From NCBI RefSeq assembly GCF_029889845.1, contig NZ_JARANV010000021.1, positions 1 through 64,000 of the forward strand: a stretch of 64,000 nt of DNA. Direction: 5' to 3'. The position numbers were made by a program, and so were the translations under genes. Shown here in pieces: positions 20,276-33,104 of this stretch. This DNA comes from Halomonas sp. 25-S5. GTDB taxonomy: Bacteria; Pseudomonadota; Gammaproteobacteria; Pseudomonadales; Halomonadaceae. The first letter of the stretch is position 1. Every line of letters starts with the position of its first letter. Under the pieces are notes generated by a model. The model was not told the origin of the DNA. It did not search any database and saw nothing but the letters and a program-made list of their open reading frames with translations.

Positions 20276-21190
20276 ATGCTCGAACTTCGCCACCTGCGCA
20301 CCCTGGTCGCCCTGCGCGATGCCGGCTCCCTGGTGGAGGCCGCCGAACGCGTGCACCTGACCCAGTCGGCCCTCTCCCACCAGATCAAGGACCTGGAGGA
20401 GCGCCTGGGCAGCCCGCTGTTCCTGCGCAAGACCCGGCCGGTGGAGTTCACCCGGGCCGGCACGCGCCTGCTGACCCTGGCCGAGCAGGTCCTGCCGCTG
20501 GTGCGCATGGCCGAGCGCGACCTGGCGCGGCTGGCCGGCAACGAGCAGGGGCGGCTGCACATGGCCATCGAGTGCCACAGCTGCTTCCAGTGGCTGATGC
20601 CCACCATCGACCACTTCCGCAACCACTGGCCGGAGGTGGAGATCGACATCCCCGGCGGCCACCACTTCGACCCCCTGCCGGCACTGGCCCGCGAACAGCT
20701 CGACCTGGTGATCACCGCCGACCCCCAGCCACTGCCCGGCATCCACTACGAGCCGCTGTTCCGCTACGAGGGCCTGCTGGCCGTGGCACGCCAGCATCGC
20801 CTGGCCGGCCAGCACTTCGTGACCCCGGACGAGCTGGCCGAGGAGACCCTGATCACCTATCCCGTGGAGTATTCCCGGCTGGACGTCTTCACCCAGTTCC
20901 TCGACCCCGCCGGGGTGCGGCCGAAGGAAGTGCGCACCGCCGAGCTGACGATCATGATGATGCAGCTGGTGGCCAGCGGACGCGGCGTCTGCGCCCTGCC
21001 CAACTGGGCGCTCACCGAGTACCTGGAACGCGACTACGTCAAGGCCGTGGCCCTGGGTGAGAAGGGGGTGTGGAGCACGTTGTTCGCGGCGATCCGCGAG
21101 GAGACCCGCGGCGCGCCCTGGATGGAGGACTTCCTGCGCACCGCCCGGGAGACCTCCTTCGCGGTGCTGGAGGGGATCAGGCCGGCGTAG
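20276..21190 (+). CDS. metR: LysR-type activator of methionine genes
   Basis: A 304-residue LysR-family regulator that uses homocysteine as coinducer to activate metE. The N-terminal helix-turn-helix covers about residues 1-60 (HLTQSALSHQIKDLEERLGS). The effector domain begins near residue 90 with GRLHMAIECHSCFQWL, a segment typical of MetR. Divergence from metE is the standard arrangement. Its last 14 bases overlap the 3' end of the convergent sensor kinase gene. Confidence 0.93.
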   Translation: MLELRHLRTLVALRDAGSLVEAAERVHLTQSALSHQIKDLEERLGSPLFLRKTRPVEFTRAGTRLLTLAEQVLPLVRMAERDLARLAGNEQGRLHMAIECHSCFQWLMPTIDHFRNHWPEVEIDIPGGHHFDPLPALAREQLDLVITADPQPLPGIHYEPLFRYEGLLAVARQHRLAGQHFVTPDELAEETLITYPVEYSRLDVFTQFLDPAGVRPKEVRTAELTIMMMQLVASGRGVCALPNWALTEYLERDYVKAVALGEKGVWSTLFAAIREETRGAPWMEDFLRTARETSFAVLEGIRPA

Positions 21191-22793
21191 CGTTGCGCCG
21201 CGGCAGCAGCAGGGTGAAGCGCGCCCCACCCAGCGTGGCGCTGGCATCCACCATCACGCTGCCGCCGTGCCAGGCCATGACCTTCTGCACGATGGAGAGC
21301 CCCAGCCCGTAGCCGCCGGAGCGGCGGGTGCGGCTGTCGTCCAGGCGCGCGAAGGGCTTGAAGACCTCGCTGCGCGCCGCCGCGGGAATGCCGGGGCCAT
21401 CGTCCTCCACGTCCAGGCGCACCAGCCGGGGCTCGCTCTGCAGGCGCATCACGACCCGGCTGCGGGCGTGACGGCAGGCATTGGCCACCAGGTTCTGCAG
21501 CGCCCGCTGCAGGTAGCGGGGCTCCGCCTGGACCTCCACTTCCGGCCCCTCGTCCAGCTCGATGCGGATGTCACGATGCAGTGGCCGCAGCGCCTCGATG
21601 ACCCGCTCGGCCATGGCGCGGCAGTCGACCAGCGAGGTCTCGAGCTCGGCGCCATTGGCCGTCTCGCTGCCCAGCCGGGCATAGGTGAGGATCTCGTCGA
21701 TCAGCTCGTCGAGTTCGGTGATGTCGCCATCGACGCCCTCCAGCTGCCGACGGATCGCCGGATCGTCGGTCATGTCCTCGACCATCTGCACCGCGAAGCG
21801 GATGCGCGCCACCGGGGTACGCAGCTCGTGGGAGACGGCGCGGATCATGTCCTGCTGGGCGCGCAACAGCGACTGCACCTGGGCGGCCATGCCGTTGAAG
21901 GCCATCCCCAGGCGCCCCAGGAAGTCACCGCTCTCGACCTTGACGCGGGTATCCAGGCGCCCGCCGGCGATGCGGGTCGCCGCCAGCTCCAGCCGCGCCA
22001 TGCGGGCCTCCACGCCGCGCACGATCAGGTAGATGATCGCCGCCAGCACGCCGAGCAGCAGCACCAGCAGCAGCAGCTGCAGCGAGACCGGCAGCGGCTC
22101 GAAGGCCTTCACCGGGCCGATGGCCAGCCAGCGGGTTTGGGGGTCGCTGCCGGGCAGCAGGCGGTACATCGCCATGGACCAGCGCCCGGGCAGCAGCCGG
22201 ATCACCACCTCCCCCTCGGCCAGGCGGGCCAGCTGGCGGGTGTCCAGCCCCTCGGGCGGGGACTCGCTCAGCTGCAGGGGAATGCCGTCACCGGCGACCC
22301 GCGCCAGCTGGGCCCGGCGCGCATCGCCCGAGGCCTGGGCGAGCCACTCGGCGAGCAGATCGGTGAGCCCGCGCAGCTGCCGCTCGCTGAGGCTCGCCAC
22401 GTCGACCTCCAGCAGCTGCTCACCACCGGGGAGCAGGCGCTGCAGGCGCCAGCCGTGCTCGCCCCGGGGCATGACCAGCACGCGGTCGCGCTCGAGGCGC
22501 GAGCGGGAGAAATAATTCAGGGACAGGTCGTCGACCGATACCAGCCGCAGGGTCATGTCGATCTGCTCGGCGCGACTCGCCAGCCAGGCCTGGCGCCCGG
22601 CCTCGGGCAAGGCATCAACCCAGGCGGTCCACACCCGCATGGGAGGCTCGACCAGCTGCTCGCGGTAGTGCTCGCGGCGTACCTGGTCGACCATGGCCAG
22701 ACCCAGCAGAGCCAGCCCGAAGGTCAGCAGCAACGCCAGCGCCAGCAGCACATAGACGCGCAGGAAGGTGCTGTCGGCCAGGGTCCGAGGCAT
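21177..22793 (-). CDS. rstB: sensor histidine kinase, RstB-like
   Basis: A 538-residue inner-membrane kinase. One membrane segment lies near residue 20, a periplasmic sensor of about 200 residues follows, then a second segment near 245, HAMP, the phosphorylated His in AVSHELRTPVARIRF (near residue 322), and the ATPase with N (NLVANACRHA), G1 (DVEDDGPGIP) and G2 (GGYGLGLSIV) boxes. It lies 3 bp after the response regulator gene. Similarity of the pair to RstA/RstB is good, though the signal is unknown. The gene symbol is by analogy. Confidence 0.8.
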   Translation of the reverse strand: MPRTLADSTFLRVYVLLALALLLTFGLALLGLAMVDQVRREHYREQLVEPPMRVWTAWVDALPEAGRQAWLASRAEQIDMTLRLVSVDDLSLNYFSRSRLERDRVLVMPRGEHGWRLQRLLPGGEQLLEVDVASLSERQLRGLTDLLAEWLAQASGDARRAQLARVAGDGIPLQLSESPPEGLDTRQLARLAEGEVVIRLLPGRWSMAMYRLLPGSDPQTRWLAIGPVKAFEPLPVSLQLLLLVLLLGVLAAIIYLIVRGVEARMARLELAATRIAGGRLDTRVKVESGDFLGRLGMAFNGMAAQVQSLLRAQQDMIRAVSHELRTPVARIRFAVQMVEDMTDDPAIRRQLEGVDGDITELDELIDEILTYARLGSETANGAELETSLVDCRAMAERVIEALRPLHRDIRIELDEGPEVEVQAEPRYLQRALQNLVANACRHARSRVVMRLQSEPRLVRLDVEDDGPGIPAAARSEVFKPFARLDDSRTRRSGGYGLGLSIVQKVMAWHGGSVMVDASATLGGARFTLLLPRRNATPA

Positions 22794-22796
22794 GGC

Positions 22797-23510
22797 TCAG
22801 CCATCCCTGACGAAGAGGTAGCCCTTGCTGCGCACCGTCTTGATGCGGTGCGGCTGGTTGGGATCGTCGCCGATCTTGGGGCGAATGCGCGAGACGCGCA
22901 CGTCGATGGAGCGATCCTGACCGTCGTACTTGATGCCGCGCAGGCGGTCGAAGATCTCCTCGCGGGTCAGCACCCGGCCGGCATTGCTAGCGAGTAGCCA
23001 GAGCAGGTCGAACTCGGCACTGGTCAGGTCGATGCGCTCGCCGTCCAGCCAGGCCTCGCGGGTGGCGTTGTCGATGACCAGGTCGTGGAAGGTCAGGCGG
23101 GTCTCCTCGCCGACCTCGGCCGGTTCGGAACGCCGCAACAGGGCGCGCATGCGCGCCAGCAGCACCCGCGGCTGCACCGGCTTGGGCACGTAGTCGTCGG
23201 CGCCCATCTCCAGGCCCAGCACCTGGTCCATGTCGTCGGTGCGGGCAGTGAGCATCATGATCGGGCCAAGGTACTCGCTGCGTACCCGGCGGCAGATCGA
23301 CAGGCCATCCTCGCCCGGCAGCATCAGGTCGAGGATCACCAGGTCCGGCTGCAGGGAGAGGATCCGCTCCACCCCACGGGCGCCGTCGGCCTCGACCGTG
23401 ACCCGGAACCCGTTCGCCTCCAGGTAGTCGCGGGTCAGGCCGGCCAGCCGCTCGTCATCCTCGATGATCAACACGTGATCCTGTTCCTGGGCTTGCAAGC
23501 TGTCGTCCAT
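22797..23510 (-). CDS. rstA: response regulator, RstA-like (OmpR family)
   Basis: A receiver domain with acidic pocket (IIEDDE), phosphoacceptor Asp in VILDLMLPGEDG, Thr in MLTARTDD and Lys in DDYVPKPVQP, followed by a winged-helix DNA-binding domain ending YRIKTVRSKGYLF-like (HRIKTVRSKGYLFVRDG). The LRGIKYDGQDRSIDVRVSRI block is close to RstA. The start is uncertain: MDDSLQAQ at 23510 is used, while an ATG at 23522 and further upstream codons are in frame and none has an ideal ribosome site. Confidence 0.85.
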   Translation of the reverse strand: MDDSLQAQEQDHVLIIEDDERLAGLTRDYLEANGFRVTVEADGARGVERILSLQPDLVILDLMLPGEDGLSICRRVRSEYLGPIMMLTARTDDMDQVLGLEMGADDYVPKPVQPRVLLARMRALLRRSEPAEVGEETRLTFHDLVIDNATREAWLDGERIDLTSAEFDLLWLLASNAGRVLTREEIFDRLRGIKYDGQDRSIDVRVSRIRPKIGDDPNQPHRIKTVRSKGYLFVRDG

Positions 23511-23702
23511 CCTCTGTTCCATCCTGGCGGGCAGGTGAGCGGTCGCGGGGCTCCCGCGGTCGGGAGCCAACGCCAATGGCTAAAGGATACCCGAAATCCG
23601 GCATTGCGCCTTCCCGTCGCCATTTGGCGACAGGGAGTGTCTCCGTGGCCCAACGACGGGGCCTGGCGACGGGGTCCATTCTGCCCCCCGGATGGCCACA
23701 GC

Positions 23703-23722
23703 CAATCCACAGGTTATCCACT
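23703..23722 (+). promoter_or_regulatory. pair of DnaA-box-like sequences upstream of nrdA
   Basis: CAATCCACA (23703-23711, 7 of 9) and TTATCCACT (23714-23722, 8 of 9) are direct repeats related to the DnaA box TTATCCACA. In E. coli, DnaA binds upstream of nrdAB and tunes its expression to replication. The same control is plausible here. Confidence 0.45.
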
Positions 23723-23740
23723 TGATGGGGCCCGAAAAGC

Positions 23741-23754
23741 ACACTATCTTGTGT
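23741..23754. promoter_or_regulatory. ACAC-GTGT palindrome, possible degenerate NrdR site
   Basis: ACACTATCTTGTGT lies 117 bp before the nrdA start. It has the outer ends and the central T/A of an NrdR box (ACAC-WATATATW-GTGT), but with six rather than eight bases between the ends. The position fits regulation of a ribonucleotide reductase, the spacing does not. Confidence 0.35.
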
Positions 23755-23870
23755 TTCTAATCGGTACGGATACTACATCATGTGCCTCAACAATCGACAC
23801 CATGCCTGTCAACCGTCGCCCGAGAGGCGGCCATCGACCATTCGACTCACCCGTCAGGGACCCCGGCGCC

Positions 23871-27905
<4,035 letters not shown>

Positions 27906-28097
27906 GCCCAACCAGACACGCATTGCCGCCGGTGAAGCGAGAGGCGCCGTGGACAAGCCGAAGAGGAGGTCCTACGCCAAGGATGGCGTCGGTAGCGCCC
28001 AGGGATGGGTTCACAGCGCCTCCTCGCAGGCTTGCCGCCGGATGAGCCTCGAGCGATGAATCCATCTACGGCCCCCAATTAACTCGAGGTAAGTGAC
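27906..28097. other. nrdA-nrdB intergenic sequence, possible dispersed repeat
   Basis: 192 bp without a gene. The centre (about 27935-28065) looks like intergenic sequence that recurs in Halomonas genomes, from memory of similar text around GATGGCGTCGGTAGCGCC. Only one copy is in this window, so the repeat nature cannot be shown here. It ends with the ribosome site GAGG before nrdB. Confidence 0.3.
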
Positions 28098-29339
28098 ATG
28101 CTGAACTGGGACGAGTTCCACGAGGACGAGACAACCGTCGCCGAGCAACCCAAGCCGGCTCCCGCTCCGCAGCCCGCTGCCGAGCCCCAGGCCGACAACG
28201 CGGCCGTTGCCGAGAGCCGCGGCAGCTACCAGGCCGCCGAGGGCGACCGCCTGGCCCGTGCCCGCCGGTCGCTGGAGGAGCTCGACGTGGCCGCAGGCCT
28301 CGAGGAGCTGGAGATGGGTGCGGCACGCATCGAGGTCGACGACAAGCAGATGATCAATGCCCGCGCCGACCTCAACCAGCTGGTGCCCTTCAAGTACGAG
28401 TGGGCCTGGCAGAAGTACCTGGACGGCAGCGCCAACCACTGGATGCCCCAGGAAGTGAACATGAACGCCGACATCGCGCTGTGGAAGAGCGCCGAGGGCC
28501 TCACCGCCGACGAGCGGCGCATCGTCGAGCGCAGCCTGGGCTACTTCTCCACCGCGGACTCGCTGGTGGCCAACAACCTGGTGCTGGCGCTCTACCGCCT
28601 GATCACCAATCCCGAGTGCCGCCAGTACCTGCTGCGCCAGGCCTTCGAGGAGGCGATCCACACCCACGCCTACCAGTACTGTGTGGAGTCGCTGGGCATG
28701 GACGAGGGCGAGGTCTTCAACATGTACCGCGAGGTGCCCTCGGTGGCCGCCAAGTCCGCCTGGAGCCTCAAGCATACCCAGTCGCTGGCCCGCCCGGACT
28801 TCAACACCGGCACCACCAAGACCGACCAGGAGCTGTTGCGCAACCTGATCGCCTTCTACTGCGTCACCGAAGGCATCTTCTTCTACTGCGGCTTCAGCCA
28901 GATCCTCTCCATGGGCCGGCGCAACAAGATGACCGGGGTGGCCGAGCAGTTCCAGTACATCCTGCGCGACGAGTCGATGCACCTGAACTTCGGCGTGGAC
29001 ATGATCAACCAGATCAAGATCGAGAACCCGCGCCTCTGGACGGCCGAGTTCCAGGACGAGGTCACCCAGATGCTCCTCGAGGGCACCGAGCTCGAGATCG
29101 CCTATGCGCGTGACACCATGCCCCGCGGCGTGCTGGGCATGAACGCGGCGATCATGGAGGAGTACCTGCACTTCATCTGCAATCGCCGCCTGGCGCAGAT
29201 CGGCTTGAAGGAGCAGTTCCCGGGCGCCCAGAATCCCTTCCCGTGGATGAGCGAGATCATCGACCTGCGCAAGGAGAAGAACTTCTTCGAGACTCGCGTC
29301 ACCGAATACCAGGTGGGCGGCGCACTGAGCTGGGATTGA
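28098..29339 (+). CDS. nrdB: ribonucleoside-diphosphate reductase beta subunit
   Basis: The small subunit, carrying the di-iron centre and tyrosyl radical. 413 residues, with a Pro/Ala/Gln-rich N-terminal extension of about 60 residues that many Pseudomonas-type proteins share. Iron ligands and the radical Tyr lie in [22 protein letters not shown] and [10 protein letters not shown]. The C-terminal tail ends in VGGALSWD, the part that docks on NrdA. It follows nrdA on the same strand, GAGG before the ATG. Confidence 0.95.
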   Translation: MLNWDEFHEDETTVAEQPKPAPAPQPAAEPQADNAAVAESRGSYQAAEGDRLARARRSLEELDVAAGLEELEMGAARIEVDDKQMINARADLNQLVPFKYEWAWQKYLDGSANHWMPQEVNMNADIALWKSAEGLTADERRIVERSLGYFSTADSLVANNLVLALYRLITNPECRQYLLRQAFEEAIHTHAYQYCVESLGMDEGEVFNMYREVPSVAAKSAWSLKHTQSLARPDFNTGTTKTDQELLRNLIAFYCVTEGIFFYCGFSQILSMGRRNKMTGVAEQFQYILRDESMHLNFGVDMINQIKIENPRLWTAEFQDEVTQMLLEGTELEIAYARDTMPRGVLGMNAAIMEEYLHFICNRRLAQIGLKEQFPGAQNPFPWMSEIIDLRKEKNFFETRVTEYQVGGALSWD

Positions 29340-29350
29340 ACACGTATCCT

Positions 29351-29386
29351 GACGCCCTGTCCGGCCACACCGGGCGGTGCGTCTTT
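29351..29386 (+). terminator. possible terminator after nrdB
   Basis: GACGC (29351-29355) and GCGTC (29379-29383) frame an inner CCGG-CCACA-CCGG hairpin, followed by TTTC. The stem is interrupted. Confidence 0.4.
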
Positions 29387-29425
29387 CATGGCCCGTCAAC
29401 AGGCACAACAACCGAGGGCAATCCG

Positions 29426-29734
29426 ATGCATGCAACCCAAGCCGTAGCACGTCGCGACTCCCGGGCGTGGCAGTCTGCCCTGGACCAGGCGCTCAGCGCC
29501 CATGACAGTGAAGACGCCCTGGCCCGCTATCCCCATGTGGCCTTCGCCTTCCCCTCGGTCTCCCCCAACCCCTACTCGCGGGATTACCCGCTGCTCGATT
29601 ACCGGGAACTCAAGGAGTGGGCGACCTCACGGGGCTGGCGAGTCCGGCCCGCCCCCGAGCGCGCCCCCGACGGCGAGAAGTACAGCCCGCCGGTCCGCTT
29701 CACCCGGCTGAATCAGGGGGCGAGCCGGCATTGA
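29426..29734 (+). CDS. conserved-looking small protein of unknown function
   Basis: 102 residues, soluble, starting MHATQAVARRDSRAW. The central part is rich in Pro, Tyr and Ser (FPSVSPNPYSRDYPLLDYRE). GAGG precedes the ATG at 29426. I recognise no domain. The frame is open further upstream into nrdB, but that part is a shadow. It is the first of four small or medium genes on the plus strand that run up to the helicase gene. Confidence 0.55.
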   Translation: MHATQAVARRDSRAWQSALDQALSAHDSEDALARYPHVAFAFPSVSPNPYSRDYPLLDYRELKEWATSRGWRVRPAPERAPDGEKYSPPVRFTRLNQGASRH

Positions 29735-29798
29735 TTCACGATGGCCGCGAGCGCTAACGTGGGGTAGGACGTCCAGGGATGACACGGAGGGCTCACCC

Positions 29799-29924
29799 AT
29801 GACCGAGCGCAAAGCCAGAAGCGTGATCACGCGGGTCTTCGTGCCCGCCCATGTCCGCGACCTGCCCAACGGCGAGCGGGTGACGGTACCCGGCCATTAC
29901 AAGGCCCCGCCGCCCCGGCGGTAG
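29799..29924 (+). CDS. 41-residue small protein, unknown function
   Basis: A short frame with an excellent GGAGG 8 bases before its ATG. The product is basic, begins MTERKARSVITRVFVPAHV and ends with a Pro/Arg tail. It sits between the 102-residue protein gene and the DUF3565 gene, 13 bp before the latter, so it is probably in the same transcript. No membrane segment and no recognised family. Confidence 0.5.
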   Translation: MTERKARSVITRVFVPAHVRDLPNGERVTVPGHYKAPPPRR

Positions 29925-29937
29925 CCTGCCTACCGCC

Positions 29938-30153
29938 ATGCAGCAGCCCATCATCGGCTATCACCTCGACGAGGAAGGCCACTGGGTCGCGGAACTCGCC
30001 TGCGGCCACAACCAGCACGTGCGTCATCAGCCGCCCTGGACCGAGCGCCCCTGGGTGACCACTGAGGCCGGGCGGCGCTCGCGACTCGACCTCGCGCTGG
30101 AATGCGTCAAGTGTGATCGTGGCGAGCCTCGGGACAACCCGCGCAGCGACTAG
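29938..30153 (+). CDS. DUF3565 family protein
   Basis: 71 residues matching the DUF3565 family: MQQPIIGYHLDEEGHWVAEL, CGHNQHVRHQPPW and a final ECVKC. The spaced Cys and His residues suggest metal binding, not shown. Function unknown. It lies 13 bp after the 41-residue gene and 31 bp before the phosphoesterase gene. Confidence 0.8.
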   Translation: MQQPIIGYHLDEEGHWVAELACGHNQHVRHQPPWTERPWVTTEAGRRSRLDLALECVKCDRGEPRDNPRSD

Positions 30154-30184
30154 ACTGGGGATAGCCACCGGCCGGAGGCGACCC

Positions 30185-30775
30185 ATGGCCGCATCCCGCG
30201 ACACCCCGACACGCTACCGCGAAAAGCGCGATCCGCGCCGTACCCCCGAGCCCATGGAGGACGGCCGGAAGGGCGACCGGCCGCGCTTCGTGATCCAGCA
30301 GCACGCCGCCTCCACCCTGCACTACGATGTCCGCCTCGAGGTCGATGGCGTGCTGAAGTCCTGGGCCGTGCCCAAGGGCCCCTCCACCGATCCGCGGGTC
30401 AAGCGCCTGGCGATCCCTACCGAGGATCATCCCCTGGCCTATGCCGACTTCGAGGGTGTGATCCCCGAGGGCGAATATGGCGCCGGCACCGTACTGATCT
30501 GGGATTGCGGCTACTACCGCAACCTCAAGGAGGGCGACGACCGGTCCTCGGTCGCCGAACAGCTCAAAGAGGGCCATGCCACCGTCTGGCTGGAGGGCGA
30601 AAAGCTGCACGGAGGCTATGCGCTGATCCGCACGCACCTGGCCCAGGAAGAGGGTTGGCTGCTGGTGAAGATGGACGACGAGGCCGCCGATGCGCGACGC
30701 AACCCCACGTCCACGGAGCCCGAGTCCGTGGTGTCGGGGCGCACCCTGGAGGAGATCCCCGACGGACAGCGCTGA
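30185..30775 (+). CDS. stand-alone LigD-type 3'-phosphoesterase domain protein
   Basis: 196 residues equal to the N-terminal PE domain of the NHEJ ligase LigD, a Mn-dependent enzyme that trims 3'-phosphates and ribonucleotides at breaks. Seen: FVIQQHAASTLHYDVRLEVD (His and Asp of the metal site), KSWAVPKGPS and FEGVIPEGEYGAGTV. GGAGG lies before the ATG at 30185. No ligase, polymerase or Ku gene is in the window, so it works alone or with partners elsewhere. It converges on the helicase gene with 7 bp between the stops. Confidence 0.85.
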   Translation: MAASRDTPTRYREKRDPRRTPEPMEDGRKGDRPRFVIQQHAASTLHYDVRLEVDGVLKSWAVPKGPSTDPRVKRLAIPTEDHPLAYADFEGVIPEGEYGAGTVLIWDCGYYRNLKEGDDRSSVAEQLKEGHATVWLEGEKLHGGYALIRTHLAQEEGWLLVKMDDEAADARRNPTSTEPESVVSGRTLEEIPDGQR

Positions 30776-30782
30776 GGCGCCA

Positions 30783-33104
30783 TCACTCCACCGCCCACCA
30801 CCCCGGCAACCGGGCCCGCACCTCGCGCCGCGCGAAGCGGTCGTCCATCAGCACCAGCGTGCCTTCGTCGTCGGGGCCGCGGATCACCCGGCCCGCCGCC
30901 TGCACCACCTTGATCAGCCCGGGGATACGGTAGGCGTAGTCGTCGCCACGACCAAAGCGCGCCGCCAGCCGCGCCTTGAGAGCCTCGTTGAAGGGGTCGA
31001 AGGGCGGCAGGCCCAGGGTGGCGATGAAGGCCCCGATCAGCCGCTCGCCGGGCAGGTCGATGCCCTCGGCGAAGGCCCCGCCGAGTACCGCAAAGCCGAT
31101 TCCCTGCCCGCCCGGCGTGAAACCGGCCAGGAAGGCGTCGCGTGCGGCCTCGCGCATGCCGCGGGTCTGGGCGCGCACGGGAATCTCCGGATGGGCCTCC
31201 TGCAACCGTGCCAGGGCCGCCTCCAGGTAGACGAAGCTGCTGAAGAAGGCCAGGTAGTGGCCCGGCCGGCGGCGGTACTGCTCGGCCAATTCGGCGACGA
31301 TGGGCGAAAGCGATGCCTCACGGTCGCGCAGCCGGGTGGAGATATCGGCGCGGATGCGCACCTCGAGCTGCTCGGCGGCGAACGGCGAGGCGACCTCCCA
31401 CCACACCGTGGCGACCGGCAGGCCCAGCAGGTCCCGATGGTAGTGGGCGGGACTCAGGGTCGCCGAGAAGAGCACGGCAGACTGCGCCGCCGCGAAGCGC
31501 GGCGCCAGGAAGTCCGCCGGCACCAGGTTGCGCAGCCCCAGCACGGCCCGACCGCGGCCATGACGGGCCAGGTCGCACAGCGAGTGGTCGCCGAAGGAGG
31601 CCGCCAGGCGGGTGAAGGCCAGCGCCTCGAAGAGCAGCTCCTGAAGCGCGAGGGAGGCCTGGTCGGGGTGCTCGCCCAGGTGCTCGGTGATGGCGCTGGC
31701 GACCCCCTGCAGGGCCGCGACCATCCCGTCGGGCAGGCCGTCGAGCACCCGGTAGCCAGGTCTGCCCGGCGCGCCGGCCTCACTCATCCCCGCCTCCCGG
31801 ACCAGCGCCTGCCACTGCCGGGCCAGGCGCCCCAGGGGACGCGCCAGGGCCCCGGGGGCCTCACGGCGCAGCCGGGCGAGGCGGCGCTGGTCCAGCTCGG
31901 CGCTGTACATGCCCCGGGCCCGCTCCACCAGGTTGTGGGCCTCGTCCACCAGCAGGCCCAGGCGCCAGTCGTTGGCCCGGGCGAGGCCATGCAGCAGGGC
32001 ATTGGCATCGAACCAGTGGTTGACGTCGCCGACGACCACGTCGCACCAGCGGGCCAGCTCCTGCCCCAGGTAGTAGGGGCAGACGCCATGGTCGAGGGCC
32101 ACCGCGCGCAGCGCCTCGCGGTCCAGCCAGCCACCCGCCACGGCGGCCTGGCGCGCCGCCGGCAACCGGTCGTAGAAGCCCGCCGCCAGCGGGCAGGCCT
32201 CGCCGTGGCAGGCCCGGTCGGGATACTCGCAGGCCTTATCCCGGGCGGTGAGCTCCAGCACCCGCAGCGGCCGGGGCGTGGCGTCCGGGCTTCCGGCGTC
32301 CGGGCTTCCGGCAGCCCCCTCCCCGCCACCGAGGGCGGCCAGGGCATCCAGCGCCAGCCGGCGTCCCGGCGTCTTCATGGTCAGGAAGGCGACGCGGTCG
32401 AGCCCCTGGCGGGGCATGGCCTTGAGCAGCGGAAAGAGGGTGCCGAGGGTCTTGCCGATGCCGGTGGGGGCCTGGACCAGCAGGCAGCGGCCGGTGCTGG
32501 CGGCCTTGTAGACGCTCTCCGCCAGGTCGCGCTGGCCGAGACGGAAACGGTCGTGGGGAAAGGCGAGCTCGCCGAGCGCGGCATCACGCCGCTCGCGATG
32601 CCGGGCCTCCTGGGCCGCCCAGGCCAGGAAGCGCCGGCACTGGGTCGCGAAGAAGGCCTCGAGCTCTTCGACGCTCGCCTCGCGGGTCAGCACGGTCTCG
32701 CGGCCGGTGGTGATGTCCAGGTAGACCAGCGCCAGGGTCAGCGAGGCGAGACCACGGTCGGCACACAGCAGCGCGCCGTAGACGCTGACCTGCGCCCAGT
32801 GCAGGGCCCGCTGGTTGTCGGCCATACGCTCCAGGCGCCCGCGGTGGGTCTTGACCTCCTCCAGGCGGTTGGCCGCCGGGTCGTAGCCGTCGGCGCGGCC
32901 GCCCACCTTCAGCCCCTCGAAGGCGCCGGAGAGCGGCAGCTCGGCCTCGTATCCTTCGCCCCTCCGCCTTGATACCAGGGCATGGCCCGCGATGCCCTCC
33001 CGGGCGCTGGGGGCCGGGGTGAAGCGGTAGTCCAGGTCCCCCTCCCGGGCGGTGAAATCGCACAGCGTGCGCACCGCCACGCGATAGCCCGTCTCCCCGC
33101 TCAT
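30783..33104 (-). CDS. XPD/DinG-like helicase with an N-terminal PD-(D/E)XK-like domain
   Basis: A 773-residue superfamily 2 DNA helicase. Walker A is QAPTGIGKTLGTLF, the DEAH box is LLVDEAHNLVERARG, and the C-terminal motifs include QAAGRVIRGPDD. CEYPDRACHGEACPL supplies cysteines for an iron-sulfur cluster. The first 170 residues contain GGRADGYDPAANRLEEVKT, with the Asp and Glu-x-Lys of a RecB/Cas4-type nuclease fold. Its ATG overlaps the stop of the FAN1-like gene (ATGA). The start follows from that overlap. Family members repair DNA, and the pair suggests crosslink or structured-DNA processing. Confidence 0.85.
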   Translation of the reverse strand: MSGETGYRVAVRTLCDFTAREGDLDYRFTPAPSAREGIAGHALVSRRRGEGYEAELPLSGAFEGLKVGGRADGYDPAANRLEEVKTHRGRLERMADNQRALHWAQVSVYGALLCADRGLASLTLALVYLDITTGRETVLTREASVEELEAFFATQCRRFLAWAAQEARHRERRDAALGELAFPHDRFRLGQRDLAESVYKAASTGRCLLVQAPTGIGKTLGTLFPLLKAMPRQGLDRVAFLTMKTPGRRLALDALAALGGGEGAAGSPDAGSPDATPRPLRVLELTARDKACEYPDRACHGEACPLAAGFYDRLPAARQAAVAGGWLDREALRAVALDHGVCPYYLGQELARWCDVVVGDVNHWFDANALLHGLARANDWRLGLLVDEAHNLVERARGMYSAELDQRRLARLRREAPGALARPLGRLARQWQALVREAGMSEAGAPGRPGYRVLDGLPDGMVAALQGVASAITEHLGEHPDQASLALQELLFEALAFTRLAASFGDHSLCDLARHGRGRAVLGLRNLVPADFLAPRFAAAQSAVLFSATLSPAHYHRDLLGLPVATVWWEVASPFAAEQLEVRIRADISTRLRDREASLSPIVAELAEQYRRRPGHYLAFFSSFVYLEAALARLQEAHPEIPVRAQTRGMREAARDAFLAGFTPGGQGIGFAVLGGAFAEGIDLPGERLIGAFIATLGLPPFDPFNEALKARLAARFGRGDDYAYRIPGLIKVVQAAGRVIRGPDDEGTLVLMDDRFARREVRARLPGWWAVE

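Larger units (their letters stand above)
23511..23870. other. intergenic region between rstA and nrdA
   Basis: About 360 bp separating divergent genes. From the rstA side it holds no gene. The nrdA-proximal half carries two DnaA-box-like sequences and an ACAC-GTGT palindrome, given as separate entries. In-frame codons upstream of the nrdA start include an ATG at 23802, which would add 23 residues of no evident homology. Confidence 0.6.

Noticed and set aside
23085..23870. Extension of nrdA upstream, including the ATG at 23802
   Set aside because: It overlaps rstA on the other strand. The extra residues have no NrdA homology, and MDTIVTPDEP at 23871 is the expected type of N-terminus.
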